Source: Ifrita kowaldi (taxonomy: Eukaryota; Chordata; Aves; Passeriformes; Cinclosomatidae). Taken from it: a stretch of DNA of 64,000 bases. Shown here in pieces: positions 1-10,533 of the stretch. The DNA is taken from positions 155,446-219,445 of the forward strand of contig VZRS01005637.1 in assembly GCA_013398055.1 (NCBI GenBank). Direction: 5' to 3'. Each line of letters opens with the position of its first letter. The first letter of the stretch is position 1. The notes under the pieces were generated by a model. That model was not told where the DNA came from, did no database searches, and saw nothing but the letters and a program-made list of their open reading frames with translations. Position numbers and translations under genes: made by a program.

Positions 1-65
1 CTCTGAGCCACAGAACCCTTAATGTCTAAAAATGTTGTTTGTTCTCTTGTGATTGGCAGTCATTT

Positions 66-147
66 AAAAGAAAGGAAAGAAGGAAGGGAAGAGAGAGAAA
101 GAGAAAGAAAAGGAGGGAGAGAGACAAAAAGAAGGAAAAGAGAAAAT
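66..147 (+). repeat. Purine-only low-complexity tract (GA-rich)
   Basis: About 80 bases of almost uninterrupted A and G, with one C near position 125, made of irregular GAAA, GGAA and GAGA units. It is simple-sequence DNA, not a gene; the lysine/arginine-rich frames across it are compositional. Mirror-symmetric purine tracts of this kind can form triplex DNA, but I see no perfect mirror here. Confidence 0.85.
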
Positions 148-219
148 CCTCCTTGTGTGCAGGGGCATGTGTTTGCAGAGACATTGGGACTTTATTAGGC
201 ATGTTCATTAGGTTCATTA

Positions 220-2511
220 GGTGAAAGTGTCATACTCCTAAAAAGAAAATGAATAGATTTTAGCATATCCAGACCATGTATTAAGATGGTATCAAAAGTT
301 ATAAATTCCAAAGCATAATGTTTGACAGTAAGCTGTCATAGAAGCAATAGATTCATTATAAAAATTCTAGAAGTGCATACATCTCATTGACTGTTTATCA
401 TTAACTGCATGGGATGCTGATAGGAAATGTCTAGCTATAATTTATATTTCTGATGACTCTCAAATCTATTACTCACCTCTCTCTAGTTTTATAGCTCCTC
501 TGGACAGAATAGAAATTGAACAGGCAGAGTAGGTTTGGGAGGGGAATTTTCTGCTCTTGCTGTTCTCTATTATCTCATCCCTCCAGCCTGAGCTGTCCCT
601 GACATGTGATCAGACCCATACTGCCCAAGTGTTTCTCAGAAAATGAGGTTTGAAAACAAAAAATAAAAGGGAAAGAGAGATATTTAACTACATCTCCATT
701 TTAAGTCTTGCAGCAATTGGACTCTAAAAAACACATTATGGGTAAAATCTTAAGTGCAGTCAGGTGTGGCATGAAGAAAAACTCTGTTAAGGATAACATG
801 AGTTTGAGGCCTATAAAGACCTGAAAAAGAGTCTCCAGGAAAACAAAGAAAATAAATTTGGGAAATATTCAATAAACCAAATATTCATTTGTGCCAAGGT
901 ATGGTTGCAAGAAATCTGATTTTGTAAAGAAATCCTTCCTTATGTGTGCAGAAACATCTAACAGAATCAAAGCTAAGACTTGCAATTGAATCCGTTTCAA
1001 TTATCAACTAGAGTTTAAAATTCGTATAATTGTGTACTGAGAACTTTGTTTTTTAAAGTCCTGTCGCTGTTAGATCAATTACCTACCCATTATTTGCAAA
1101 AGACTTCATTGAACTTACAAAAGGAAGGGTTTATTCTGTTTTCTTTTGAACTAGTGTACACGTTTGTACAGATGAGCTTTAGAATGCTATGCAGTTTCTC
1201 ATTGCAGACTTTATTTCTTTTTTATTGACTATACCTATTGCATTTCTTCCTTTTACACCACAAACTTTAGAAGAGGGCAGGCAGTAATAGCAGAGTTTAG
1301 AGGCATATTTTCACGTGAATACCAAGTTCTCATGTAGCAAAACTTTGCTAGAGAAATCTGCATTCTCTGCTTTTTTCCCAGAGGGAGAAAGGGAAAGAGT
1401 TCTTCTTGCTTCAGACCCCCACATAATCTAATCTGACAATTAATCCCTGAAAGAAAACACAGAATGCTTGTTACAAGATCAGCATTCAATAATGCATTTT
1501 TATTCAAGCAGAGGTTCATAATAGTTCATGTAAAAGCAATGTATGTTGAAAGCATGTGTCTACTGTAAAGTGTGCCCCTTTTCTGTGGACTGAGTGCAGT
1601 TCTGCCTCTGTACAAGATTTGAGCTGCATCTTGAATATTTCTTTTAAGAAATGATGATTTATACAAATATCTCATGGCAGATCTAATCCAGATTTTACCT
1701 TGGAGATAATCAAACAAGTCTAGAATGGAAGCTCGAGCTCCTACACTCATTCATAGAAAATCTATCTATGAAAAAGATTGTCCCTTCTCTCTGCAATAAA
1801 ATGATGTTTTCAAATCTAGCGAAAGATCTGATGTAGTCAAGGAAAGTTTTTTTAAAGAGTCACTAAGATCAGTCTCTTTCTTATACCTAATATTGTTATC
1901 AAAAGATTTTTTTTTTTGTAACATAGCAAGTTATACTGAAAAACTTCTACCCATAACTAGAATTATAAGTTAAATTTTCACTGATACAGGTATCTTTACT
2001 GTGACCTGATGGATGGGAAGGAGGGATCAGGTTTTTAACCAAGACATGTTATACAACTGAAATGCCCAAATAATGAAGACGTAAATGTTAAATTACCGTA
2101 TAACTGTCTACATCAAAGCTGTTTTCAACATAAGAAGGGTTTAAGTGAATGTCAAATGTGAAAATAGCTAGGCAGTAAAATTATTATTCAAAAATTGTGT
2201 GATGGCAGACTAATTCACATACCATAGTTAAAAAGAAATTCATTCTCAGCAGGTTGTGTCCGGGTTGCCAGCACCAATATTAAAGGTTTGAAAGATGTGT
2301 TACACCTGGAGCTGAGACATATAAAAGTGATATGAGTCTCCTGTCTCCTGTAACTTATGGATATTCGAAAACAGCCTTATTCTTTGTAGTCCCAGAATAT
2401 GTTGGTTGTATAATTTCTGCTGTTGTTTCCATCCCAGATAACTTGAAGACCAAAAAAACCCACAGGTCTTTAGTTTAAGGCCCACACACAAAAGATTATG
2501 ATAAAGTCATG
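220..2511. other. Unique AT-rich spacer, no gene seen
   Basis: I find no repeat family, RNA gene or convincing exon here. Open frames are under 90 codons and look random. A CR1 copy bounds it on the right. Confidence 0.6.
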
Positions 2512-3630
2512 TCATAAAATCATAGAATGGTTTGGGTTGGAAGGGATCTTAAAGATCATCTAGTTCCAATCCCCCTTCCATGGGCAAGGTCACCACTAGA
2601 CCAGGCTGCCAAGGGCCCCATCCAACCTGGCCTTGAACACTTCCAGGAATGGGGCATCCACAGCTTCTCTGGGCAACCTGTTCCCATGTCTCACAGTGGA
2701 GAATTTCTTCGTAATATTTCATCTAAACTTACCTTGTCCTATGACTACATGTCCATGTAAAAAGTCAATTTCCAGCACTTTTTCAGCCACCTTTCGGTAC
2801 TGGAAGGTGCTGTAAGGTTTCCCTGGAGCCTGTTCTTCTCCAGGCTGAACAACCACAACTCTCTCAGCCTGTCTTCATAGAAGAGGTGTTCCAGTCCTCA
2901 GATCACCTTTGTGGTCTCCTCTGGNAGTGGAGAATTTCTTCGTAATATTTCATCTAAACTTACCTTGTCCTATGACTACATGTCCATGTAAAAAGTCAAT
3001 TTCCAGCACTTTTTCAGCCACCTTTCGGTACTGGAAGGTGCTGTAAGGTTTCCCTGGAGCCTGTTCTTCTCCAGGCTGAACAACCACAACTCTCTCAGCC
3101 TGTCTTCATAGAAGAGGTGTTCCAGTCCTCAGATCACCTTTGTGGTCTCCTCTGGGCTCACTCCAGTAGGTCACTGTCCTCCTTATGTTGGGGGCCCCAG
3201 AGATGGAAGCAACACCCCAGGTGGGGTCTCACAAACAAGTACAATCCCCTCCCTTGACCTGCTGGCCACATTTCTTTCAATGCAGCCCAGGGTGTGTCTG
3301 GCTTTCAGGGCTGCGAGCACACATGGCTGGGTCATGTTGAGTTTCTCATCCACCAATACCCCGAAGTCCCTCTCCTTGGGGCTACTCTCAAGCCATTCTC
3401 CATCCAGCCTGTACTTGTCCCTGGGATTGCCCCGACCTAGGAGCAGGAACTTCTACTTGGCCCTGTAGAACTTCATAAAGTTCATAACGAAGCCTGTCAA
3501 GACCCCTCTGGATGGAATCCTTTCCTTCCAGTGTGTTGACTGCACCACAGAGCTCGGTGTCATCGGTAAACTTGCTGAGGACACACTCAATCTCACTGTC
3601 CATGTCACCAACAAAGATGTTAAACATATA
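2512..3630 (-). mobile_element. CR1 LINE, 5'-truncated, with reverse-transcriptase remnant
   Basis: Avian CR1 non-LTR retrotransposon on the minus strand. The left edge carries the inverted CR1 3' end, with TCATAGAATGG followed by TTTGGGTTGGAAGGGATCTT, and the body follows the usual CR1 order towards the 5' side. On the minus strand, roughly 3390-3630, a frame resembles the C-terminal part of the CR1 reverse transcriptase. It includes F-T-D-D-T at about 3570-3556, the [F/Y]xDD catalytic box, followed by an LEGKDSIQRGLDRL stretch. The frame then breaks, so the copy is dead. CR1 is commonly 5'-truncated and makes no clean target duplications, so the right edge is approximate. The length is inflated by the internal duplication at 2695-3155; without it the copy is about 890 bp. 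Confidence 0.93.
2695..3155. repeat. 230-bp direct duplication around a single N (probable assembly artefact)
   Basis: Bases 2695-2924 recur as 2926-3155, both 230 bp and identical as far as I can read, separated only by an N at 2925. The first copy ends exactly at the N and the second begins exactly after it. That is what two overlapping contig ends look like when joined without merging. Everything lies inside one CR1 copy, and removing one unit restores normal CR1 order. A recent biological tandem duplication would not need an N. Confidence 0.9.
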
Positions 3631-6212
3631 TAAGAATGTAAAGGTAAAATGCAAAAGACTGTGCAAGAAATTGCAGCAGAACTTTATGCAGCATGAAACG
3701 CAAGTGCCTAATATGCACGAAAATTTTATGCAGAAATTTAAAAGAGAACACTGGCCATGAAAAGAGAGAGTCTTTTTCCCATTAGAAAAAGACTTTAAAT
3801 AAATTGAAGTGAGGAAGAATGAAAATAGAAAAGGTGCAGGAGAAACCCATCCAGGATGGGATGGAGAGATCCATCCAGGTGCATAAGGGACTTGTCATAC
3901 CTGATAGGAAAAATTAATTGTCTCGTGTCATTAAGCAAGACCAAAACACATGGAATGAAAAAGATGCAGAGGAAAATGAAAATAGTGCAATGTCCAGCAT
4001 GCTGAGGAGTTTTGCTGCTGGCTGGAGCAGCACCCGCAGAGCTTCAGGTACAGGAGATAGCACTGCTTCAACCCGGCATGTCTGATGCTCTAAGAACTTC
4101 TCCAGCTGTGGGTAGGATTGGGAAGAAGTTTTTTAAGTGAGGCACTTTTACCTTTATGGTTATTGCATCAGCCTGTCAAAACCATACCCTAACCTCCCGG
4201 GGGTATCCCAGTCAGGTGAGACACTACTAGAAGCATTAAGGTCCTCTTCAACACCCTCATTTGGTCCAAGAAAACTGGTGGCTCAGATTTACTTTTGCTT
4301 CTCTCTGCCTTGCTTACGTATGTGTCTTACCTATTTACTTCATACCACTTCAGAGGATAAGGGATCGGTCTTTCTCGTAAAATATTTTGAAAAGTCTGAT
4401 TTTCATTTTCATACAAAAAGAAAACAAGTTTTTTTTCTCAACACTGACATTTTTCACAAAACAGTACATAGGGAATTTTTGTCAGCCTGGAGCCTCTGTG
4501 CTGAAGAGAAAAGTTGTGTTTATCAGTGTTGCTGAGGAAAAAAGATGGCTTCAGGTGCAAGACAGAATTGGGTGTCATTCCTGGAGGCCTGGCTTGAGTT
4601 TCATCTTGGGTAATTGGACATTTTCTGAGGAGGTTTTTTCTTCTTTTCATCAAAACAGATCCTATTACAATGATAGCCAGGGAAAAAAAAAAAAAAAAGA
4701 GAAGAAAAAGAAAATCTGTCCTGGTCACTGCATTTTGCAGGACTAACCACTACAAATCACCACCATCCCTGTATCCGGGCTGCATATGAATACCTGCCAC
4801 AGAGCCCAGTGCAATGCCATTGTAAATTCACCCCCTCTGCAAAACATAGTTTTCCTCTCTAACCTGCAGGGAAACAGCAGAATTGCCAGACAATCAAAAT
4901 ACATGTTTTTGAAAAGGTCAAAGGATTCCAGCAAAATATTATATTTCATGTAGTGTACAAACCATGAAAATGTTGATATTTCATTACTGAGAAAGAACAT
5001 TGTAGCAAAAACAGAATCTGACAATTTTTTTTTTATATTTGGGACAAAGAATGTGGCAAAAATAGAAATGGGCAGACAGCTACCATCATCTGAATATATA
5101 TTTTTGTTTTATAGTCATTTTGTCTTATGTAAAAGCCTTTCAACCACCTGAATCTTCGGTTATCCAGCAGAACTTATTCTGTTTCATGGCAGGGCTACCT
5201 CATAAAGCCAATACACTAGGAAAAAATGCAGCTTGCTGTCTCTGACCCCATTCAAGCACAAATGAACCCAATTAACTTTTTTTTTCCTTTTTTTTAAATC
5301 ATCTCCTTCATATTGCTGGGGCACCAAGGCTACCAAGCTTCTTTATTCCCATATATAGTTCTCACCATAGCAGTAACGCACTCTACAAGGCATCAAGCCT
5401 GTTAATCAGAAAAGCTTTCAGAGTCTCCTTAGTTCTAACAATTTTATTGCAGGTAAGTAAGCAGCTGAAACTGCATAAGTTCAGAAGCTGCAGTAACTCA
5501 AATAGCCAGTCTGGAATAGGAGAAAATTGAATGCACTGTTCTAGGCAGCTTTGTCTCAATTGGGAGAATGGAATTATTCTTCAAGTATTACCATGTGCCA
5601 GAAGAAAGCATTACTTAGGACTGACTATCGACTGTCTAATTGCAGCACTGAACCGAATAATTTGAAATGATAGCTATCTAAAGCCAAATTGTAAAGTGAA
5701 TAGTGAACAAAGCAATAAATAATAGAATTACACGTACTATATGTGATTGCTCATTGAATCAGATTGCCAGTCATAATAAAAGTCAAAAGTAACAATCAGC
5801 CTCATTACTTCACAAAAGAGGAAATGCCACTAACTATTTCTAACTCCTGTCATCAACATACACTGTGAAAACAACCTGGTAAATCTCTTTTGATTATACT
5901 GGACCTTACCTTAACCTTACTGCATTCTTATTCCTAAGGGTGGGGTGTCTCATACTTTAGGGATGGTTTCATTACTATATGTAAATTGTGCATGTAATTC
6001 TTTGGTCTCTCACAATACTGGTTGTTTTCACTCAGAAAATGAGCTGCAAAGCACATCCAAAAGGAAGGAGTAAAGGTACTGGGAAACAGGAGCGTCACTG
6101 AGGAGGGTCAGGGAAGGTGCTCTCAATTTGTTCTGGTAGATGAGACTGCATGTCTCCAGTGAGATTCTCCTCAGGGACTTGGATGAGCTACAGATATTCG
6201 GCTGATATTTGC
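3631..6212. other. Unique AT-rich spacer with short homopolymers
   Basis: No gene or interspersed repeat recognised. It contains an A-run at 4683-4698 and T-runs near 5025 and 5280. Short frames show no family signature. Confidence 0.55.
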
Positions 6213-6273
6213 AATATATATATGTCTCTCTCTATATAGATGTATTTATGTATGTGTGTGTGTGTGTATGCAC
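6213..6273. repeat. Compound microsatellite (AT, CT, TG)
   Basis: A short (AT)n run is followed by TCTCTCTC, then TATATAGATG and a (TG)n core at about 6253-6267. It is a compound dinucleotide microsatellite, probably length-polymorphic. Confidence 0.85.
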
Positions 6274-6827
6274 ATAAGGAACCCAAGTACTGTCTCAGTT
6301 TGAGGGTCATCCCTCATTTGCATTAGGTTTGCAAATGCCCAATTCAAATGCAACACAAATAAACTAGAGATACAGTTCTCACTTTGCAGCATGTGCAAAT
6401 GGAATGCAAGTTTATTTAAGTCTTTCCAGTACAGCAGCAGGGTTACTTGTAAGAGGATAATTTTGCATTTTGCTGTCTGAGAGCTTTTTCTGTATAATTG
6501 TTAGTATGTGTGGCAACTGACATTCCAGGCACTGCAAGTCTATTCCTTTCCACTGTTACAAGCAATGTCAGAGGAGCTTCATATGTACCTTTTTCTGTTC
6601 TCACTGCATTATTTATCAAATGAATATGAAATCAAAATGTTGATGCACAGAACAATATGTTAAATACTCCAATGTGCAATGCCAACTTAACCTGGTCGCC
6701 CTTCCTCCATGGGTCAAAGGCCAGTTTCCTACTGTTTTAACAAGTATTTACCAGTCTTCCTTGCCCTATTATATTCTCCTTTTTTAAGCTTTCCTTTTTT
6801 TTTTTTTTCCTTACACTTCATGTTCAG

Positions 6828-6829
<2 letters not shown>

Positions 6830-6862
<33 letters not shown>

Positions 6863-7079
6863 AAAAAAAAAAAACCNNNNNNNNNNNNNNNNNNNNNNNN
6901 NNNNNNNNNNNNNNNNNNNNNNNNNNNNNNNNNNNNNNNNNNNNNNNNNNNNNNNNNNNNNNNNNNNNNNNNNNNNNNNNNNNNNNNNNNNNNNNNNNNN
7001 NNNNNNNNNNNNNNNNNNNNNNNNNNNNNNNNNNNNNNNNNNNNNNNNNNNNNNNNNNNNNNNNAAAAAAAAAAAAAAA
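6830..7079. other. Assembly gap of 188 N between A-runs
   Basis: An A-run from 6830 (broken by a C at 6862 and CC at 6875-6876) leads into 188 N at 6877-7064, followed by another A-run at 7065-7078. The gap probably reflects sequencing failure in a long A tract or the poly(A) of an unresolved element. Reading frames through it are meaningless. Confidence 0.95.
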
Positions 7080-7769
7080 GAATATCCACACAAGCCCTTG
7101 GTGGTACATTTTATTTTATAGCTGATGACAACCCTACCCAAGAGATTTCAGCACATACACCCTTGCTCCCAACAAACCTAGAGGCAGGTTGAATCTATAA
7201 TTTACTTCTAACCTTGCCTGAATACTGAGTTTTTAATGAAGTGCTTTCTCTATCTCCCTAATATTTACCTATTTATTTCTTGACATCTCATATCTACTGC
7301 TGACTAGGTTTCACATCCAGGTGACTTTCTGAGCAGGCCAGCGCCAATTACCTGTCAGGACTAGGATATGCAGATTACAAGAACTTAATGGACATCCTAA
7401 CTAAATAAATCACATTCTTACTACACTAAGCATATCTTTCAACCAGCTTCTCACATCATATAGGTTTAAAAATCCCAGTCTTGAAGCACAAATCCAGCAA
7501 CATGGATTTCTCTAGTGGTTGTTCCTCAATTCCTCTTTGTCATCAGACCCTGCTTTACTGACTCCTTTTACCATCAGCATGGAAATTCATGAGGACTGGG
7601 GCCTCACTTTTATGGCTCTTGGGGAGGAAATAGGTAAAGGAATCACTGACCCAAAGACCACATTGCAGATGGCACCTGCATTCAAAGCCCCACAAGAGGG
7701 CAAGGAAAACATGGGAGAGAATTGATTGTCATTGTAGGCAATGATTTCAGATGATTTGCCTTAACAATA
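7080..7769. other. Unique spacer, no gene seen
   Basis: No repeat family or exon recognised between the gap and the LTR at 7770. Confidence 0.5.
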
Positions 7770-8356
7770 TGTGATAGATTGACTTGACTGGACACCAGGC
7801 CCACCAGGCCGCTCTAGCACTCCCCCTTCCCAGCTGGATGAAAGGGGAGAGAAAATAAGCTGGAAAACAACTCATAGGTCGAGATAAGGCAGTTTACTAA
7901 AGCAAAAGCAGAAGTTTGTACATGCACAAGCAAAGGGAAAAACCAACAATTTAATTCTCTACTTCCCATCAGCAAGTGATGTTCAGCCATTTCCCGGGAA
8001 GCAGGGCTTCAGCACATGTGGTGGCTGGCTTGGGAAGGCAAACACTGTAAATATCAAATGCCTCCACTCCTACTCCTTTTCTTAGCTTTTATATCTGAGC
8101 TGATGTCATATGGTACGGAATATACCTGTGGTTAATTTGGGCCAGCTGGCCTAGATATGTCCCCTCACAGCATTTTGCTCAACTCCAGACTACTGATGGG
8201 GGGGAAATGTTGGGGAGACAGCTCTGATGCTGTGCCAGCCCTGCTCAGCAGGAGCCAAAGGTGTGTTATCAACACCTTTCCAGCTACCAATGCAAGGCAC
8301 AGCACTGTAAGGGCTGCTACGGAAAAATGAACTCCTTCTCAGCCAGACACAATACA
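7770..8356 (-). mobile_element. Endogenous-retrovirus LTR (solo, minus strand)
   Basis: About 587 bp matching the pattern of a common avian ERV LTR read on the minus strand. The plus-strand text begins TGTGATAGATTG and ends in AATACA, giving TG...CA termini. On the minus strand there is a TATA box (ATATAAAAG, plus-strand 8086-8094). The U3 start (plus-strand 8308-8356) carries the GGCTGCTAC...CAGCCAGAC block that I associate with this family. No internal retroviral DNA is seen on either side, so it is probably a solo LTR left by recombination. A clean target duplication was not found; starting at 7772 would give ATATG against AAATG, one mismatch. Family name and exact ends are uncertain. Confidence 0.75.
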
Positions 8357-10443
8357 AAATGCCATGTGGTTTTGGGGGCTTGAAAGCAAATTAAGGATAA
8401 ACAGGATAAAAAATGCCCACTATATATTTCTCTGCAAAGTACCCAGTCCCTACTACATCTGTTAGTTTTAGTCCAAAGTTACTTCCTCCACATAAGTCAT
8501 ACAAGCACTTGTGTATAGACTTTCCCAAATTACAGGGTTTGTTATTGGTTGGGTTTTTGTCTGTTCTACTCCAATTTAGAATGAGTGAATTGCCACCATC
8601 ATTTTACCTTTAGCTTGCACAGCTAAATTGGGGTTGTCTGGTTTCGGCTGTTTTCAAGCTAATGGAAATAAACTTCTATTTTCTCCATACTGTTTGGACA
8701 CCAAAGACTACCTGATAGCATGCCACTGGCACTCAGACAGTAGTGAAAAATTCAGATAATACTACTGTTATCTTCACTATGTGAACCTATTTCTCTTTAA
8801 ATCCCGGGCCTCAGTGATGTCTAATTATTACTGGCATTAATTTTGCCTATGAAATCCCAAGATGCATGTCATTGAAAATTGCCAGTGCCACAAAAAGGCA
8901 CTGACAAAAAGGAAATTAGGATAAACCAATTAGAACTGAATGCTACATTGCAAACTATTTGGGAGAAGGAACAAAGAAAGCTTTGATCATTTCCTGCTTT
9001 GATAGGGACCTAAGGAGGATATGGGCTCAGCTTGGACACATTAGCGCTATGCCTGTGACTTTCATGGAGTTATGTTCTCTGACAGCAGCTAAGGAGCTGT
9101 TACTACATACTTCCTAACCAAAATTTTGGGTAGATTTGCATTTTAGATGCTTTTAAATGTGCTGCTTCCTGTGTATGCTAAAGGCAGTCCTTTCATCATC
9201 CAACTACAGATAAAAGCAAACAAATGCAGGAAAATATAGCTACATATAAATGGCCTTAGAAAACGTGGATAGGAAAAAATCCAAGGGGAATTCATTGCAC
9301 TAGCCAGGTTTCAAAATAATTCATTAAACAGCTACCACTTGTCCTGTCACTGACTATCAGTCTGGAAATGGATAATGTTCTAAATGTGTCTGCTTTCATC
9401 ACATATTCTCCCACTATCACAGTTGGTAACATTAGCTATGTTCAGGAAGCACTTTGCAGTCTCCATTGCTTTCTTATCAATACTACCACAAAACGAAGGA
9501 AATACATGTGGGAAAAAAATAATCATAGCAGTCTATGGTTATAGTTGAAAGCATAATGCTTCTGTCTAGCAGACAAAAAAAAAAGCTTGCCCTATAATCC
9601 TACATGACTGAGGAAAACAGAACTTTAATAATCAGGTTGAGACTTGCCATTTAAGTTTACAGCAGCAAGTCTGTCATATTTGTTGTTAACGTTCTGAATA
9701 ATCCTTAAAAACAGTAATCTGCTTATCATTTACCTTTTAATATAGCATTATTATTTCAGGAAAGCGTGCAACGATGTTGAAATGGCCTTATTCCAACAAC
9801 AACAACAGCAAAATCAATCCCTTTCTACAAATTTGATATAAGCAGGTTATGTACTATTTGAAAAAGTTCAGTGAACCATGAAGACTGGCATATGCACCAT
9901 AAAATTCAAGCTTTATTTGATGAAGTTATTGAACATTGCATTTACCTCAACTAAGGTTTAAAGCAATCATCCATATTTTTACTGTCGTCTCAAGTAGGAA
10001 GCTTTGAACATGAAGCAAATCAGATTGCTACTTCTGGGAGTTTCAAAGGCATCTGAGGAGGGGCACAGAAAAGATCCTTGGTGTTTAATGAAAAATATCT
10101 CTTCAGTTCAATTATGATACCAGAGGCTCGGCACAGTGCAAAAAAAGGGGGGGATGAAAAAAGATAAAAAAAGACATAGTGCAATAATAACATGAAAGAA
10201 TTTTGTTCTCTATCTTTCTGATTAAAAGTGTATTTTCATGTCAACTTTAGGAGAAATTATGTTCAAAGCCTGTTTGCAACAGAGTCTGTTTTAATTTGTC
10301 AAAGGTTTACATTGTATAACTCGATCACATTAATTGCAAAGATTGTCTTCTCTATTGTTTCACTGCACTCTTAAAAGACAAACAAGAGGAATCCAGCTCC
10401 TGTGGTACCACCAGGTGTGACAAGCTGTTTTCTTTAGACCAGT
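8357..10443. other. Unique spacer, no gene seen
   Basis: No gene or repeat family recognised. It holds a small perfect hairpin (CAGTGCC / GGCACTG, 8883-8903) and an (AAC)n-like stretch near 9798. Neither has a known role here. Confidence 0.5.
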
Positions 10444-10533
10444 GCCTGGTAATCACAATTTAGGGGTAACTAGTCTAACTGAGAGCTTGCCTGGTAATCA
10501 CAATTTAGGGGTAACTAGTCTAACTGAGAGCTT
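10444..10533. repeat. 45-bp exact tandem duplication (2 copies)
   Basis: Bases 10444-10488 repeat exactly as 10489-10533, and both copies contain AATTTAGGGGTAACTAGTC. The identity implies a recent event or local slippage. The 45-bp period is a multiple of three, so a 73-codon frame across it shows a 15-residue repeat, but nothing else suggests coding. Confidence 0.95.

Noticed and set aside
6709..7141. Open frames of 92-138 codons
   Set aside because: They run through 188 N and A/T homopolymers, so they are artefacts of the gap.
8883..8903. 7-bp hairpin CAGTGCC / GGCACTG
   Set aside because: Too short for a microRNA precursor and not followed by anything suggesting a terminator or RNA gene.
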